Position numbers and translations under genes: made by a program. A stretch of 64,000 nt of DNA from Tetraselmis striata (Eukaryota > Chlorophyta > Chlorodendrophyceae > Chlorodendrales > Chlorodendraceae), in assembly GCA_006384855.1 (NCBI GenBank), contig VCJN01001248.1:62001-126000 (forward strand). The letters run 5' to 3'. Position 1 is the first letter of the stretch; each line of letters starts with the position of its first letter. Below the pieces are notes generated by a model, which saw only the letters and a program-made list of their open reading frames with translations, had not been told where the DNA came from and made no database searches. Shown one piece after another: positions 47,206 to 59,727 of the stretch.

Positions 47206-48540
47206 CGATCGTGGGTGATAAAAACTACCGCAAAGGCAACGATTTAACGTTGCCACAATATATCGTTACTCACACTGTGCGGTCGGAACATATTGTCCGG
47301 CGTTCACGATTTTTAACGATATCGCGTCGTTGCCACGATATACCGTGACTAACGTTGATGTACGCTCGGGACATGGTGTCTGTCAGTGGGTTGATGAAAA
47401 CACGCGAGTCATGAGCGATGACGGGTGACAAAAACTACCTTACCCGTAACGATTAGTGTTGACACGCTATATTGTTACTAACAACAATCTGCGCTCGAAA
47501 AACATTGTCCGGGGTAGATGATAACACGGCGACATACTCGTATGAACGATCGTGGGTGACATAAAACTACCGCATATGTATCGATTTCACGTTGACACGA
47601 TCGCGTGACTAACGCTGCTAGTACGCGCTCATGGCATTCTCTCTGTCCGGGGTCGATGAAAACACGCAAGTCATGAACGATTGTGGGTGACGAAAAATTA
47701 CATGCTCACATGTGACGCTTCAACGTCGACAACTATATATATCGTTACAAACACTGTACGCGCGGGACATACTGTCCGGGGTTGATGATAACACGGCGAC
47801 ATACTAGTATGAACGATTGTGGGTGATAGAAATCTACTGCACCTATATCAACTTTACGTTGACACGATATAGCGTAACTAACACTGCCGTGCGCTCGGAG
47901 TATACTGTCTGTCGTCCGGGGTTGTTTAAAACACGAAAGTCGTGGACAATTATGGGTGACAAAACAACTACTTCACATGTACCAATTTAAGGTTGGTATG
48001 ATGTATCGTTACTAACATTGGGTGGTCTTGGAAGATGACCATAATCACGGGGCACTGATGTAGCGTTCCCGACTTGTATCGATTTCACATGGACACGATA
48101 CAGCGTGACTAGCGTGCTGATGTGCGCTCGGGGCATTTTGTATGTCAGTGGGTGATGAAAACATGCAAGTCATGAACGATAATGGGTGACAAAAATAACA
48201 ACTACCTCACATGTAATGATTTAACGTGGACACGATGTATGGTTTTTAACACTGAGCGGTCAGGGCATACTGGCCAAGGTTGATGATATAACGTAATTAT
48301 CATCGTACACGGCGACATACTCGTATGAACGATCGCGGGCATTAAAAACTACCGCACTTGTAACAATTTCGCGTTGACACGATATACCATGACTAACACT
48401 GATGTGCACTCGGGGCATATTGTCTGTCCGGGGTTGATAAAAACACGCGTGTCATGACGAGTATGAGTGACAAAACAACTACCCCACAAATAACAATTTA
48501 ACGTTGACACCCCATATCGTTACTAACACTGTGTTATTGC
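47206..48540 (+). repeat. Satellite 1: ~133-bp units in alternating A/B order
   Basis: The motif GGGTGA(C/T)AAAAACTAC recurs near 47212, 47421, 47554, 47686, 47820, 47954, 48184, 48337 and 48465. A-type units contain ACACGGCGACATACTCGTAT, B-type units ACACGCGAGTCATGA; the two types mostly alternate, giving a ~266-bp higher-order period. Each unit also carries a TGTCCGGGGTTGATGA-like block and variants of ACGATATATCGTTACTAAC. Confidence 0.8.
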
Positions 48541-48896
48541 GACGATATATCGTTGCGCCGATGATATGTGGTGACTGTTTATTACGTCGGAAAATACTGC
48601 AACAAAAAAATTGTAAATAATACGTTGTTCACTCACGCCGTATAAATCACGGGCTCTCGCTCCGAAACCATGTAGTTATCGTGATGCGCTGCAACGAAGT
48701 GTCGCGTGCATGCGGCGTAAAAAGGGAGTTTGGCGGACCAATGAATGGAAGGGGGGGGGGGGGGGGGACGGGTGTGGTGAAGTGGCTTCAAGGGGAGTAC
48801 GGGCAGTCTGTAGACATTAAATTGAGGATGGGCGGCGTTCTCGGAAAATGTGCGGTAGTGTACACAATGCGCCAACGCAGTGGTTTCCACATATGG

Positions 48897-49720
48897 CCAC
48901 GAGGAATAGGTGCCATATACATTATTATCTCCCAAGGTGGCGTTCGAGTCGCAACAATGTCGGTGCAATGACGACAGGTGGCAATTCCCACGCCATTTTG
49001 GGACATAATAATGCTGTGTCACCGACTACGGCTGTCAATATGTGGTATGACACACCGTGTCAATATCACCACATGAGGCCATGTGAAACTGGCGTCATGC
49101 AATATCTCCCAAAATGGCGCGGGAACCGCGGTATTCTACAGTACTGGCGACACATTGCAGCCCCAACGCCATTTTGGGAGATAATGTGTGACGCCGGGTA
49201 CGGCTATCAATATATGGTATTACAGCACACCGCGTGATATTTGCCACATGTGGCCACGTGAAACCGGCGTCGTGCATTATCTCCCAAACCGGCGTGGGAA
49301 TATCAACACTGTATGGGCAATGACGAAACCTTGCAGCCTCGATGCCATTTTGGGAGAGAAAAATGTGGCGCCGGGTACAACAGTCAATATGATTATAGTA
49401 TTACACACCGTAATGATTATTCCCTCATGTGTCCACGTGAAACCGGTGTCATGCATTATCTCCCAAACTGGCGTGGGAACCGAAACACTGTATGTGTAAT
49501 GGCGACACCTTGCAACTTCGACGTTGCCATTTTGGGAGATGATGTGTGGCGCGGGGTACGGTTGTCAATGTATGCATGGTATTGCGCGCTGTGTGATTGA
49601 TACCACATGTGACCACGTGAAATTGGCGTCACGCATTATCTCCCTAAATGGCGTGGGAACCACAACACTATATGTAATGGCGACACTTTGCAACCCCGAC
49701 GCCATTTTGGGAGACAATAT
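48897..49720 (+). repeat. Satellite 2: ~178-bp units with an internal inverted repeat
   Basis: ATTATCTCCCAAAATGGCG-like blocks occur near 48925, 49103, 49277, 49456 and 49637, and the reverse complement CGCCATTTTGGGAGATAAT near 48991, 49169, 49342, 49526 and 49699. Period is 174-181 bp. Each unit can fold on itself through these arms. Shared filler includes CACATGTGGCCACGTGAAA and GTGTGGCGCCGGGTACG variants. Confidence 0.85.
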
Positions 49721-50859
49721 CTAGCACAAATAAATGGTGGTCACATGCGCCGATAATCTCACAGTGTGTAGTACCACATATTCTCCACCACCGCCGCCCA
49801 ACTCCCAACATCTCAAATAAATAACATAGCGTCCGTATCCCGTGCACGCTGCCTCATCCCCCACCTCCCCACCCCCTCAAACAGAACCCGCCTCATGCAT
49901 TTACGCCCCCCCCTCCCCATTCCCCTCTTTGCGCCGCATGCACGCTGCGGCGCGTTTCATGACTACCCGTGTCACGACATGTCGTTGACACGGCTGTTCG
50001 TTGCAGGATTCCTCCGGCGTAACAAACACCACGCCCATGACCCGTCGGCACCCGGCCACGACAAACCTCGACTATGGAGATCGCAACGCCCGTATTCCTC
50101 GATGGCGCGGGTCGCTCGTCCTTGTGGGCCTATCGCCATCGTCTCGTCGCACGGTCTTCATCGCGCCGGTACCCGCCGACATACACTTGTCCGCAATATT
50201 TTGCCTACCGTCACCTACATATACTCGTCCACAATACTTTCGATGCGTCGCTGCGGTGCGGAAAAGAATGTGATGCAGCGACAAGTCGTTGGCACGACAT
50301 GTCATGTGAACTACATAACGTGCCTGCTGGCGGTCGTGGTCGACATGAGCGAGCAGCGAGGAAGGGCTGCTTGTGTCACAATAACGGCCGACCGCGCTGG
50401 ACTACCCTACTACCTCACCGCCCTACAACAACATTTATATGGGCACGGCCGCTTGCTCGACCGTTGGCACGCCATCCCGCCCCCATCCGCTATTCGGGAA
50501 CATCCACGTGCGCATGGATGAAAGTAGGCCGTAGCCCCGTGTTACAGGTTTGCGAAGGATAAGCACGAGTAATCGTGAACACGATGAGTCGTGTTTGCTC
50601 AAGTACAGCAACATGTGAAGGCAGCGGACACCCCATAGTCCAACATTCAAGCTTCCTATAGTGCCATGCTACCATAGGCCTCAATATTGGATATGCGGAC
50701 ATTGGAAATATAAATGCGTATAATGTCACGGTAAGTCGTGCCAACGCCACGTCGTGACACATAGGGCAGTGTTAATAAATCGCCTGTAGTACAAAACACG
50801 ATAAAAGAGCAAATAATGCTCGCATGCCCTTCTTTACTAGGCACGTCCATTACAAACCA

Positions 50860-52970
50860 CCGATATTGGGAGGGATGATAGGCGGCGGCGGCGGTGGTGG
50901 TGGCGGTGGTGGTGGAGGGTGGGGGCAGCTCGGGAGCAACTAGCATTTACGGAACCCCGCACCCGCACGGCGTTGCGCGTGCATTTCCTGCCACCAGCGA
51001 TTATCATCAAAGCTTCTTGCCAAGTGCGAAGATCCACGGAAGTTTGCGCGGGGTCTGAGCGCAGCAGCAACACGCGGATCCATGTGGCGAGCTTGTCGCA
51101 ATCGTTGGGGGTAGAATTCGCCGCACACCGTAGGGTTGGCAGCTCCGCTCGGCTGATGTTGTCGCCCAATGTTGCCTTCACGCATGCATATACAACATTC
51201 AACCCGCCCTCATTATTCAACCTCCTCAATGCAAATTCGTCGCTCCCCGTTACATGGGAAGGCAATACGGGCGGTGGATCGTTTCCGGTGGGTGTTTGCG
51301 GGCGGCGACGCGATAAAACGTGTAAACGCATTGTCTCTTCTCAGATTAGATCAGATTTCCATTGATAAATTCAATACAACTGCTGATTTCGACGGGAGGA
51401 GGGCACTCACCCGCGGGTGCCGCAGTGGTTGGGGTTCCGGCTGAGGGAATACATGCCACGCTCGCATTTTCGGCGGTGAGAATAAGGCTTAAATTCCCGG
51501 GAATGGAAACACTGGAACATTGCCGGCAATTGGGGATGGCTAGGCTCGGGAGTAGGGCTCGGGCGATGGGAACGCAGGATAATGTCAGCCAAGCGAGATA
51601 TTCTCTTGATCACTCGAGTCGGTGCGATTCGGTGGGACGGTGGTGTTAGATCCATGCCGACAAGACAAGACTCCAACATCACGCCTTGTCGTGTATGCGA
51701 TGAATAGTTGACACGCATGTGCGAGTTATGCACAATTGGTCCCATGATTTTGTATTCCATATTGACGCACATATGGTGTTCAATAGTGCCATGCCATATA
51801 TATCCAAGCAAGTGGGGACGCTTGGGAGTGGAAAGGGATCGGCCCTCCCCCCGCGGCGTGCCTTGCGCCGGAGGCGCGCTATCCTCCACGGGAGAGGATC
51901 TCCCGCCGCCGATGCCACCTTGTGCCGCCACGGAAGACATGTCCGCCATTCCTACCGCCGGAATACCCCCCTGCCCCCTCGACAAACATGTCCAGAAGAT
52001 CGCTTGTGTCGAGAAAGAGGAGGTAAACCCGCCAGTTCCCGGAGCGTGAGGTAGTGCCGTAGTCCACCTTGTGGGTACTGGGTAGTTTTTCTTGCGTCGG
52101 GCGTTTCGAATTTGAAACTGGAGTCGGCGGACGGTGTCTCACCACGCACACGACTACGATATTTGCGCCGCAATATTGTTGCACTGCGCGGTTGGGCGTG
52201 TAAGCCTTGCTACCTATGCATGCGAGACGCTAGGTTATAAATGCCCCGCGAAGGGCGCAGGGAGGGCGAGGACCGAGGTACCTGCATTAGCGCGCACCGT
52301 GCGGTTCATTGTCCGGCTCGGGAATAGCGACTAAATACTGCTTCTCAGGTCGTGAGAGGACACGCGTTCATTCATATCATCGTAAATGGTAGGTACATGA
52401 AGTGGTTCCTTGAGCCGATATAATATATGTGATAGCATGTGCTAGCTGCAACATTCAAGAAATCCATACAGAAATCCGGAAGGAAATACAGCTACGGGCC
52501 ACCAGAGGCGGGAACCGCCACGGCAGCCACCGACCAAGCATCACCACCCGCCAGCCGCCGCGCGCTCCACGCAGTAGGGACGCTCTCCCTAGCACACAAT
52601 CCCGGGCCACTTCAGCAACGGGATGGCGCAGACGAATCTGCGCCGTCTGATGAGGCGGCGAGCGCGCTACTCTCGAGCGGCCACCAAGCTCAGGACCCCG
52701 TGGAAATCTCTTGCGAGCAAGGCCTCCTCGTGAGCGCGGGTGGTGCACCGAGTGCCCCGCGATGAGAGGGCACCCCGATCCGCAGCCAAGCATGCGATAC
52801 CGCGCACTGTGCGGCGCACCCCTTGCTCACCTCACCCACTGTGCCGAAGACCATGCCCGTGTACTCCGACATATCCAGGATATCTCGAAGAGGACCCTTC
52901 TGTCCGGGCTCCGTGTTGTGCCACGCCGCATCCCGCGCTGCCAACTCCCGTTGTATGTCATAGTCCTACT
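50860..52970 (-). other. Unidentified coding-like stretch, possibly a decayed multi-exon gene
   Basis: Four minus-strand blocks look protein-coding. 52960-52848 contains DYDIQRELAARDAAWHN and DILDMSEYTGMVFGTVGE before a GTGAGC donor. About 52130-51990 contains KLPSTHKVDYG and WRVYLLFLDTSDLLDMF. 51985-51407 contains HLLGYIWHGTIEHHMCV and RVIKRISRLADIIL, ending at a strong donor GGTGAGT near 51413. 51331-50950 contains GSDEFALRRLNNEGGLN, ATLGDNISRAELPTL and KLATWIRVLLLRSD. Phases between blocks could not be reconciled, so this is not offered as a gene model. No family was recognised. Confidence 0.3.
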
Positions 52971-53157
52971 ACGTAGCGACTATCTCAGGTACAGGTAGTC
53001 CTACGACTCCTGCTGCTGTTTCCGACGGAGGATACTGCTGACGCGGCATCAACGGGGCGTCGTGCTTTTATTTCTTTACGGGGCGTCGTGCTTGCGCGAC
53101 GAATAGCGACAACGGGTACTCTCACCCCTGGTACTAGCGCACAGCGAATAGCGACGA

Positions 53158-53365
53158 GTCCTTTTCCCGCCCCCGGACTGGCACCAGTGAAATCCTTTTT
53201 CCGCCCCCGGGACAAGTGAAACCCTTCAGCGTCTCTACGACGGACGGTATTTTGGTATCGATCAAGCCACGGAAAGCCCTGGGTACCAGTAGGCGAAGCT
53301 CCGTGAGTAAGCAAATTGCCAAAGCATTCTGCAAGACTAATTAAAGGCCAGTGACAAAATGGCGA
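53158..53365 (+). repeat. Dispersed element A, copy 5 (doubled), within a longer repeat
   Basis: Two partial element A cores lie in tandem (CGCCCCCGGACTGGCACCAG and CGCCCCCGGGACAAGTGAAA). The following ~150 bp match 12670-12810, ending in GACTAATTAAAGGCCAGTGA. Confidence 0.75.
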
Positions 53366-53709
53366 CTAATACCCGGTAAGGATTGTCTGTAGTCGCAATT
53401 ATTTGCCGTGCGGTTATTTTGTCGCGGCTAGGAGTCTAGGACACAGCGTGACACGCGCCGTAGGATTAGTAGATGTTCGCATTAAATCGGTGTGCTGTAG
53501 GAGATACCGGTACTGTAGCGCCCGAGATCGAAACGACCTGTATGCATGCATCGCACGATGTTGTCACCGACGCGATTTATTCGCCGTGCCGGCGTGCCCT
53601 ACGTGCGCCTCCCCTGCTGGCGAGTGGCGACAGAGTCAACCGCACGAAACGCGATGACTGGCAGGTCGCAAGCTGCAGCGGCGCAGTCCTCCTTGCGCCT
53701 GTAGGCGGC

Positions 53710-54977
53710 ATGCGTTGGTCTGCAGGCTCTGTCCGGGCGATTTTGTGCACCGTCAACATACTCCTATGTCACTCACCCTCGCTGGCCACCCGAGTGGTGT
53801 TGCCAGCGTCGTGGTCTAGGTCTCCTGGCCCGTCAGAGCTGTCGACCAGCATCGGCAACTCGCCCTCCAGCAGCAGCGACCGGTCGTCACCTGACAGCCC
53901 GGCCTGGTGGCGCTGGCGACCGACGAGGCTGCACACACCGGGCGCCTCTTCTTCCTCCTCCGCCTCTTCCTCCGGGAACCAGCCTCGTCTGTCGTCTGAA
54001 GCCGACGAGTCGTCCTCTAGCGCGACCGCCCCGCTGGTACCGCTCACCGACTTTGGAAAAGCCTGCGCAAAAACCTCCGACTGCCAGTCCGGCCTGTGTG
54101 GCACGTCGTGCTCAGCGTTTGACTTCAACTCCGCAAACTCGACGTCATGCATATGTCCCAGCAACAACGGTCCGGACGTTTGCTGCGGCTGTTCGCAGAA
54201 TGGCTACGACGTCGTCACAACGTGTCCTGGAATAACAGCATGGGCCCGCGTCGAGTCGTCATCGGAGGCCGTGTATCCTCCATTGCCACGAGCCTTCGCG
54301 CGATATGCTGGGCGTAATCCGAGCTATCTATATGTGGAGGACCCCCTCCCCGACACCCCCTCATCCGCACGCTACACCGCACCATACGAGGGCCCATCGC
54401 CCAGAGGCACGAAGGTCTACGGCCAGCCCTGCGAGAGTGCGGACGAGTGCAGGTAAAAAGAATTGCCCTTCCCGCCTTCCCGATCGCAACACCGCCTCTC
54501 GATCCAGCCTTGTCACGGCGCAGGTAAGCTGGCCGCGAGTGCACACACTGCGATGCGCATATATCCCACTTGGCATGGACCCGCTTCCGAACTCGCAGGT
54601 CCGGCATATGCGGAACAGGCTGCGACTGCGACTCGGCGATGGTGGGCTATCCCTGCTCGTGCGAATGCCTCTGCAATTTTCCCAGCAAGTGCTGCGGTGG
54701 CTGCATACTAGGAGACAACCCGGCGGTGTCGGACTGCCCCGTGAGTCCCGCGGGAGCTGTCAACTTCGAGACATTTGACGGGCCAACGCCCTTCTCCGGC
54801 TGGCGAGCCCTGGGGTACGGATCCCGCTGGGCGTTCCTGCGACGCTTTGGGTACGCGAGCAGCAGTGGCGGGTCCAGCTTCGAGGCGGACGCCAGCGCTG
54901 GAGCGGCACCCAGCCTCACATCGAGCAGCAGTGAGAGCAGCGCAGAAGGGAGAGTGCACGCAAGCTCTGCGAGGTAG
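53710..54977 (+). CDS. Secreted cysteine-rich protein with two copies of a CGTxC module
   Basis: Two exons, 53710-54452 and 54599-54977 (TAG), joined in phase 2 across a 146-nt GT-AG intron, give 373 residues. The ATG at 53710 is chosen because it starts a signal-peptide-like segment (SVRAILCTVNILLCHSPSLA); the frame is open further upstream from an ATG at 53473. A Ser/Pro-rich linker follows, then module 1 (CAKTSDCQSGLCGTSC, later CICPSNNGPDVCCGC) and module 2 (CESADECRSGICGTGCDC, later CSCECLCNFPSKCCGGC). Both share C-x5-C-x-SG-[LI]-CGT-x-C. The intron splits module 2 right after DEC. The tail is Ser-rich. The spacing is like small disulfide modules of extracellular proteins, but no named family could be assigned. 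Confidence 0.65.
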
Positions 54978-55037
54978 CGCTACCGGGTGCACTCAAAACA
55001 GGGGCTCACTGCCAAGGGTGGTCACAGCCGGTGAAGT

Positions 55038-55068
<31 letters not shown>

Positions 55069-55462
55069 GGGGGCTGAAACAGCGCTACAATTACATGCAA
55101 ATAATCCTCAAAAGGCGGGGCGCTTTGGCTAGGTGGTGCGGTAGCGCCTTGCCTTATCCCATCCATGCCAGTTTAAAATGTTTAGGTAGAGACCAATTAA
55201 GCCTCAACTGGCTTGAATTCTCTCCCTTGCAATCAACACGAGAGCAGCGGGCAGCCACTTGACACACTTTGCATTCCCGCTTCGACTCTCCTCGATTTCT
55301 TTCACAATCAACATTGGCAATGTCCACCCGCTACTGGTACACCCTCTGCCATGCACCTTGTCCGGTCAGGCGTGTCGCCGATCGCCAGCAGCCGGCTGCC
55401 TGATGCCTCGCTCCCTCGACCAGTGTTCGCTACGCGTGAGCACTCACCGGCCGGCGCAGAGG
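54978..55462. other. Spacer between convergent genes
   Basis: Contains a GT repeat followed by about 23 G (55030-55072). Nothing else recognised. Confidence 0.5.
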
Positions 55463-58400
55463 CTACCGCCCGCGGCTGATCAGGCTCTCGCTCAGGGCCC
55501 AGAGCTGCTGCGCCAGCGCGGGGTCGCGTGCTTGGGCCTGCAGCATGGTGGGGAGGGTCCGGGTGGCGATGGTGGTGCGGAGGAGGTGGGGGGGGGGGGG
55601 GGGGTTCAATGAGGGATGGGTCAGGCTCATGCCGGCATCATGAATGCCAACAGAAGCCCCCCCCCCCCCCTCCTCTGCGCCCCCTATTTCCTTCCCTTTC
55701 CGTCATTCCCGATGAGGGAGCAACGGGCAAGGCGGTGCGTGGCGCCATCATGGCCTGCACTGCTGCAGACGGTTTGCTTGCCGCCGCCATGCCCCCGCCC
55801 GCCTTTGCCCGTCCATGCAAATCAATCGACAGTTAACATGCCGAAATCAATAGGTATTTGCCCTGACATGCCCTGTATCAACAATGCCGCGGCGCCCACC
55901 CACGGCGCATGGTTTCACGGACGACGAGTAGCTACGGCGCAGTTGCTAGCCCCCTCCCCCCACCCCCGGGAATCGTCAATAGGGCACCAGGCGGCACGCG
56001 GCGTTTACTCCGCCTACCCGTCTGAATACGCTGCAGGGTCCGTAGCATGAGTGGTGTGAGAATGGCATGACCAATAAGTAGGAGCGGTGAGCGTCAGCGG
56101 GTGTCCGCCAAAGTCTCGATGTACGCTCTCGGTTGTACTTCTGAGGCAGGGAAGCGGCGGCAGGGGCAGCTGGGGGGGTGGGGAAAGGGGGGGGGGAAAG
56201 GGGGCGCGCCGAGGCGGTGGCTTCCTTCATGTTGTGCAGGTAGAGCGCGTGGCGGCCCTCCAGCGCCGGCGAGGTGCACGCCTGCAGCACCTTTGTGGCG
56301 CCCTGCCGAGCCGCGCGACGCAGCGGCGGAAGTCCGGTGAGCCCAGCGAGGACGGGCATCGATGGGCGTGGTGCGGAAGCAGGGTGGAGAGGGGGGGGAC
56401 CTGCTCCGGGCTCTGGAAGAACGTGCGCACCAACGGCGCGACGATCCACCGCACAGGCGCCCACTGGATGTTGGAGAAGATGCCTGGGGCGCGGGCGCAC
56501 GGGGGCATCCTCCGTCAGCAGCGCCGCGTCTTGCGGGTTGGGGGGTATAGGCGCTACTCGAAAGTTCCGAGATCGACGAATCGGCAGGAGTACAGTTTTG
56601 AGGTTACAGGGTTTTAAAACCCTAAAATCTGAACCTAAACTAGGTGCATTGTGTGCAGGATGGAGCAGTTGCGACCGTGTCAACTGAGGGGACTTTCAAA
56701 ACCTGCAGACTCAACGGCCTGTCAAGATGGAAGTTCGGCAGTGAAAAAAAATAGAATTAGAGCTTGTCTTGACAGAAACATGTTGTGTCGATGGGTTGGA
56801 TTGTTCTGAAACATGGCTGACAGACACATCTTAGCTGTATTGCGATTCGATTTTGGAAAGCATGAAGGACATTCTTTGAGGTTGTATTGCCCTCATATTC
56901 AGAAAACGTTCACGTGCATTGTTTGAAATTACATAGCGATGCAGAAAGTTAGGCGGACCGATGCAAAATAACGATGAGGTATACTGTAGGCATATAAACC
57001 CTGGTAACGATTAGTCGCTACTACACGTTATTAGGTATCAATCCTTATCCGATCGGATACCGTAGTAGTAAGTCCTTATACGGCATAAAATAAGGTACAC
57101 GTATGAGGTAATATCACAGTATGATTAGAGGGTGCGGACATCTGCGGTGATGATGATGACCAAGCGTAGGAATGTGTTTCAGACGGCCTGGACGTCTGGG
57201 CCTGTTGGGGGGTGGCGAGGACGGGTGAGCGGCAATTGCACCGGTGCTGACAACGCCGGGGCTGACAGCGTAGGTGGTGACCCGCCGGCCGGAGGCGTCC
57301 AGGCGGCGCTGCAGCTCCGCCGCGTGCAGCACATTGCAGAGCTTGGAGCGCGCGTAGGCGTGGTACCTGGCAGGCCGGGGAGGGGAGGGTCGGTGCTGCT
57401 CCCAGGGGGGCGTGGCGAGCGGGGTGGGGAGAGGGTGCGTGAAGAGTGTGTGGGGATGGGTGGCAGGGGGGGTGGCAGGGGCACCATGTCCAGGGCCGGC
57501 CTCGCAGGCACAGCTCTCCGCTTGGGTTGGCCTCGATCGTGAGGCTGCCCTGCGGACGCAGACCGCGGATATGAAGACAGGCAGACTCCCGTCAGCGGCG
57601 CCGCTTGGACCAGGTGCCCAGGCGGTCGCGACTGTAGGAGAAGTGACTACGCGGAGGAAAATGCTCAGTCCTACGCGAGCGCTCGTACAGTCTCTATATA
57701 CTAGCGCGTAGGTGGCGGAAATTTGTAACGGCGGTGCCTGGCCGCGTTTAAGTTTGCCACCCTTCTAGCGTTTTCCTATCTTATCATTCTCTGCCGTCGC
57801 CTGTACCGCAGTGTATTCTCCTGTTATTACTGGCAGGTGAACCACGGGGTGGTTTGCAATGTTCCTTAACACTCGAGCTTTCGTTCAAGAAAAGCCAAAC
57901 TGGCAACACATTCTCGATTACTTTCTTTTCTCTTCTAATTGCCGCGCTTGGCATCCGGATAGACTGGTGGGTCTACCAAAGTGTGTGGTGGATTGGGCTG
58001 GCGAGTCGCAGTGTCCGGCTTGCCCGGCAAGCCAGGCCGGGGTTGATGGCAGCCTCCCAGCAAGGGGCACTGATAGGCTGCGGGGTAGGGACGGGCGCGG
58101 CGTGCCTGGTGGTGCGCGCGGCTGGCCACGTTGACCACGCGCGCGCCTGGCTTCAGGCTGGGCAGCAGCAGGTGGGTCAGCAGGAAGGGGCCCAGGTGGT
58201 TGGGCCACAGGTGGCCGTCGTCCTCGGGGCGCGGCCCGTCGCGCGCACAGCCCATCACGCCGGCGTTGTTCACCAGCAGCTGGAGGCCGCCGCGCGCTCG
58301 CGCGTCGCGCTGCACCTCGGCGGCGAACGTGCGCACGCTGGCGGCGTCCGAGAGGTCCACCTGCGAGCAGTGGCAGCTGCCCGGGTAGCCCCTGCCCGCG

Positions 58401-59667
58401 CCACAGGTAAAGTCGGGAGGGGTCAGCTCACAGCTAGGGAGCACAACATGCCCACTATCCAGCAATGGGATCCGATTCGCCATTGGATCGCGCCCCGTGC
58501 CCGCCAGTGTAGCCGCTGCATCGTGACGAGGCCGGATAGCGACGACCGTCCGACTGTCATGGTTCCGGCTGGAGCCCTTTCGATCCGCAAGCATTTGGGG
58601 GGCGGCGATGACGATGGCAGGGGGTAGCGGTGGATGGCATGGGATCCACCGTGACGATGGCATTGTCAATGGTGGTGGCGATTGGACGCCCCGCATGCTC
58701 TGTACTGAGCGCACGAAATAACGGAGCACGCAATGACGAGCCTCGATGAGCCCCCGCCATCCAGCAGCCGCAGGCGCACGCTAGTTGCCACCCACCAGTG
58801 TCGTCATCCTCCCCGCTGCTGCCGCACCCGCAGGTTGAGGAGCTAGCAGGTTATCGATGCATTCTGCCCGGCCGCCAATTCCACGGCCGCCGCCGCTGCC
58901 CCCCCCCCCCCCCCCCCCCCCGACACACCGCCACTGGACTTTGCCACAGATTCTCTCCTCCTTCCTGCTAGCATCCAGCACTGTTATTTGCTGCCAGGCG
59001 GCAGTTCTTCCTGTTATCAATTGGTATTTCGTTGAGTGACACCATGAAATCGGTCTGAAGTATACGCCGGACCGTGATGGCGCCATCGCCATCACGACGA
59101 AATCGATAATCACTCTCCCTGCGTTCATGGCGCAGGAGAGCAGCCTGGAGTGAGTAGTGAATTCAGCACCACACAACAGATGGCGGCGACCTGCACCTTG
59201 GGCCCTCACTGCTCGAGTTGCAGGCCACCCGGCGACGAACGCCTGGGCAGTGTACCTTAATAATGGATAATTGCATATCCTTTATACACGTGCTCCGAAC
59301 TACCGCCCCTCGTAAATGTAAAAGGGACAATGCCGGGCGGGAGGCGGCGGGGCGGGGCCGGTGAAAAACAAGCAGTCCCGCCGTCGACGCCCCCCATTAC
59401 GTCGTGTGCTGGCTGCCCCTTATTCCGCTCTTGCTCACCCCGCCGGTAGACTGCGTCGAGGTCGGCGCCCAGCGGGATCGGCGTGCGGCGCCGGACCCAC
59501 CTGCTGTCTAGCTCACGCTTGGCGTCCGCGCACCGCGAGGCGCTGCGGCAGCCCAGCACCACACGCCCGCCCGCCGCCATCAGCCCGCCCGCCACCTCGC
59601 GCCCGATGCCGCCGTTCGCGCCCGTCACCACGCAGAAGCCGCCGTCCAGCGCAGACCCGCCCGCCAT
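55463..59667 (-). CDS. Short-chain dehydrogenase/reductase (retinol dehydrogenase / TIC32-like SDR)
   Basis: NAD(P)-dependent oxidoreductase with a Rossmann fold. Seven minus-strand exons, all in phase: 59667-59501, 58391-58106, 57549-57485, 57366-57242, 56483-56401, 56302-56210, 55537-55463 (TAG). Together they encode 297 residues, a normal length for this family. Motifs: TGANGGIG (dinucleotide binding), CRSASR (an Arg position often linked to NADP preference), VDLSDAASV, NNAGVMG, NHLGPFLLTHLLL, catalytic Ser in VNVASRAH, catalytic YxxxK in YARSK, SPGVVSTG, EQGATKVLQA, and a C-terminal LWALSESL. Substrate cannot be read from sequence. The second and sixth exons end at GC donors (CAG|gcacgc and TCG|gcgcgc); GT alternatives nearby would break phase or insert unrelated residues. 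ATG 59667 is the first Met before the fold. Confidence 0.85.
58900..58922 (+). repeat. C homopolymer (G on the sense strand) in intron 1 of the SDR gene
   Basis: About 22 C, of opposite polarity to most intronic tracts in the window. Confidence 0.9.
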
Positions 59668-59727
59668 GTCAGCCGTGGCTATCGACTGGGCGCAGGGCGG
59701 GTGTGCGGAGCAGGTCTTGAAGTCCAC

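Noticed and set aside
47206-49720. CRISPR array
   Set aside because: Units are long, diverged and without regular spacers, and the DNA is eukaryotic; these are satellites.
49895-50521. 208-codon plus-strand frame
   Set aside because: It contains an internal duplicated sequence (ACCCGCCGACATACACTTGT-like) and shows no motif or splice context; not supported as a gene.
57854-58627. 257-codon plus-strand frame
   Set aside because: It is the antisense shadow of exon 2 of the short-chain dehydrogenase, whose motifs are unambiguous.
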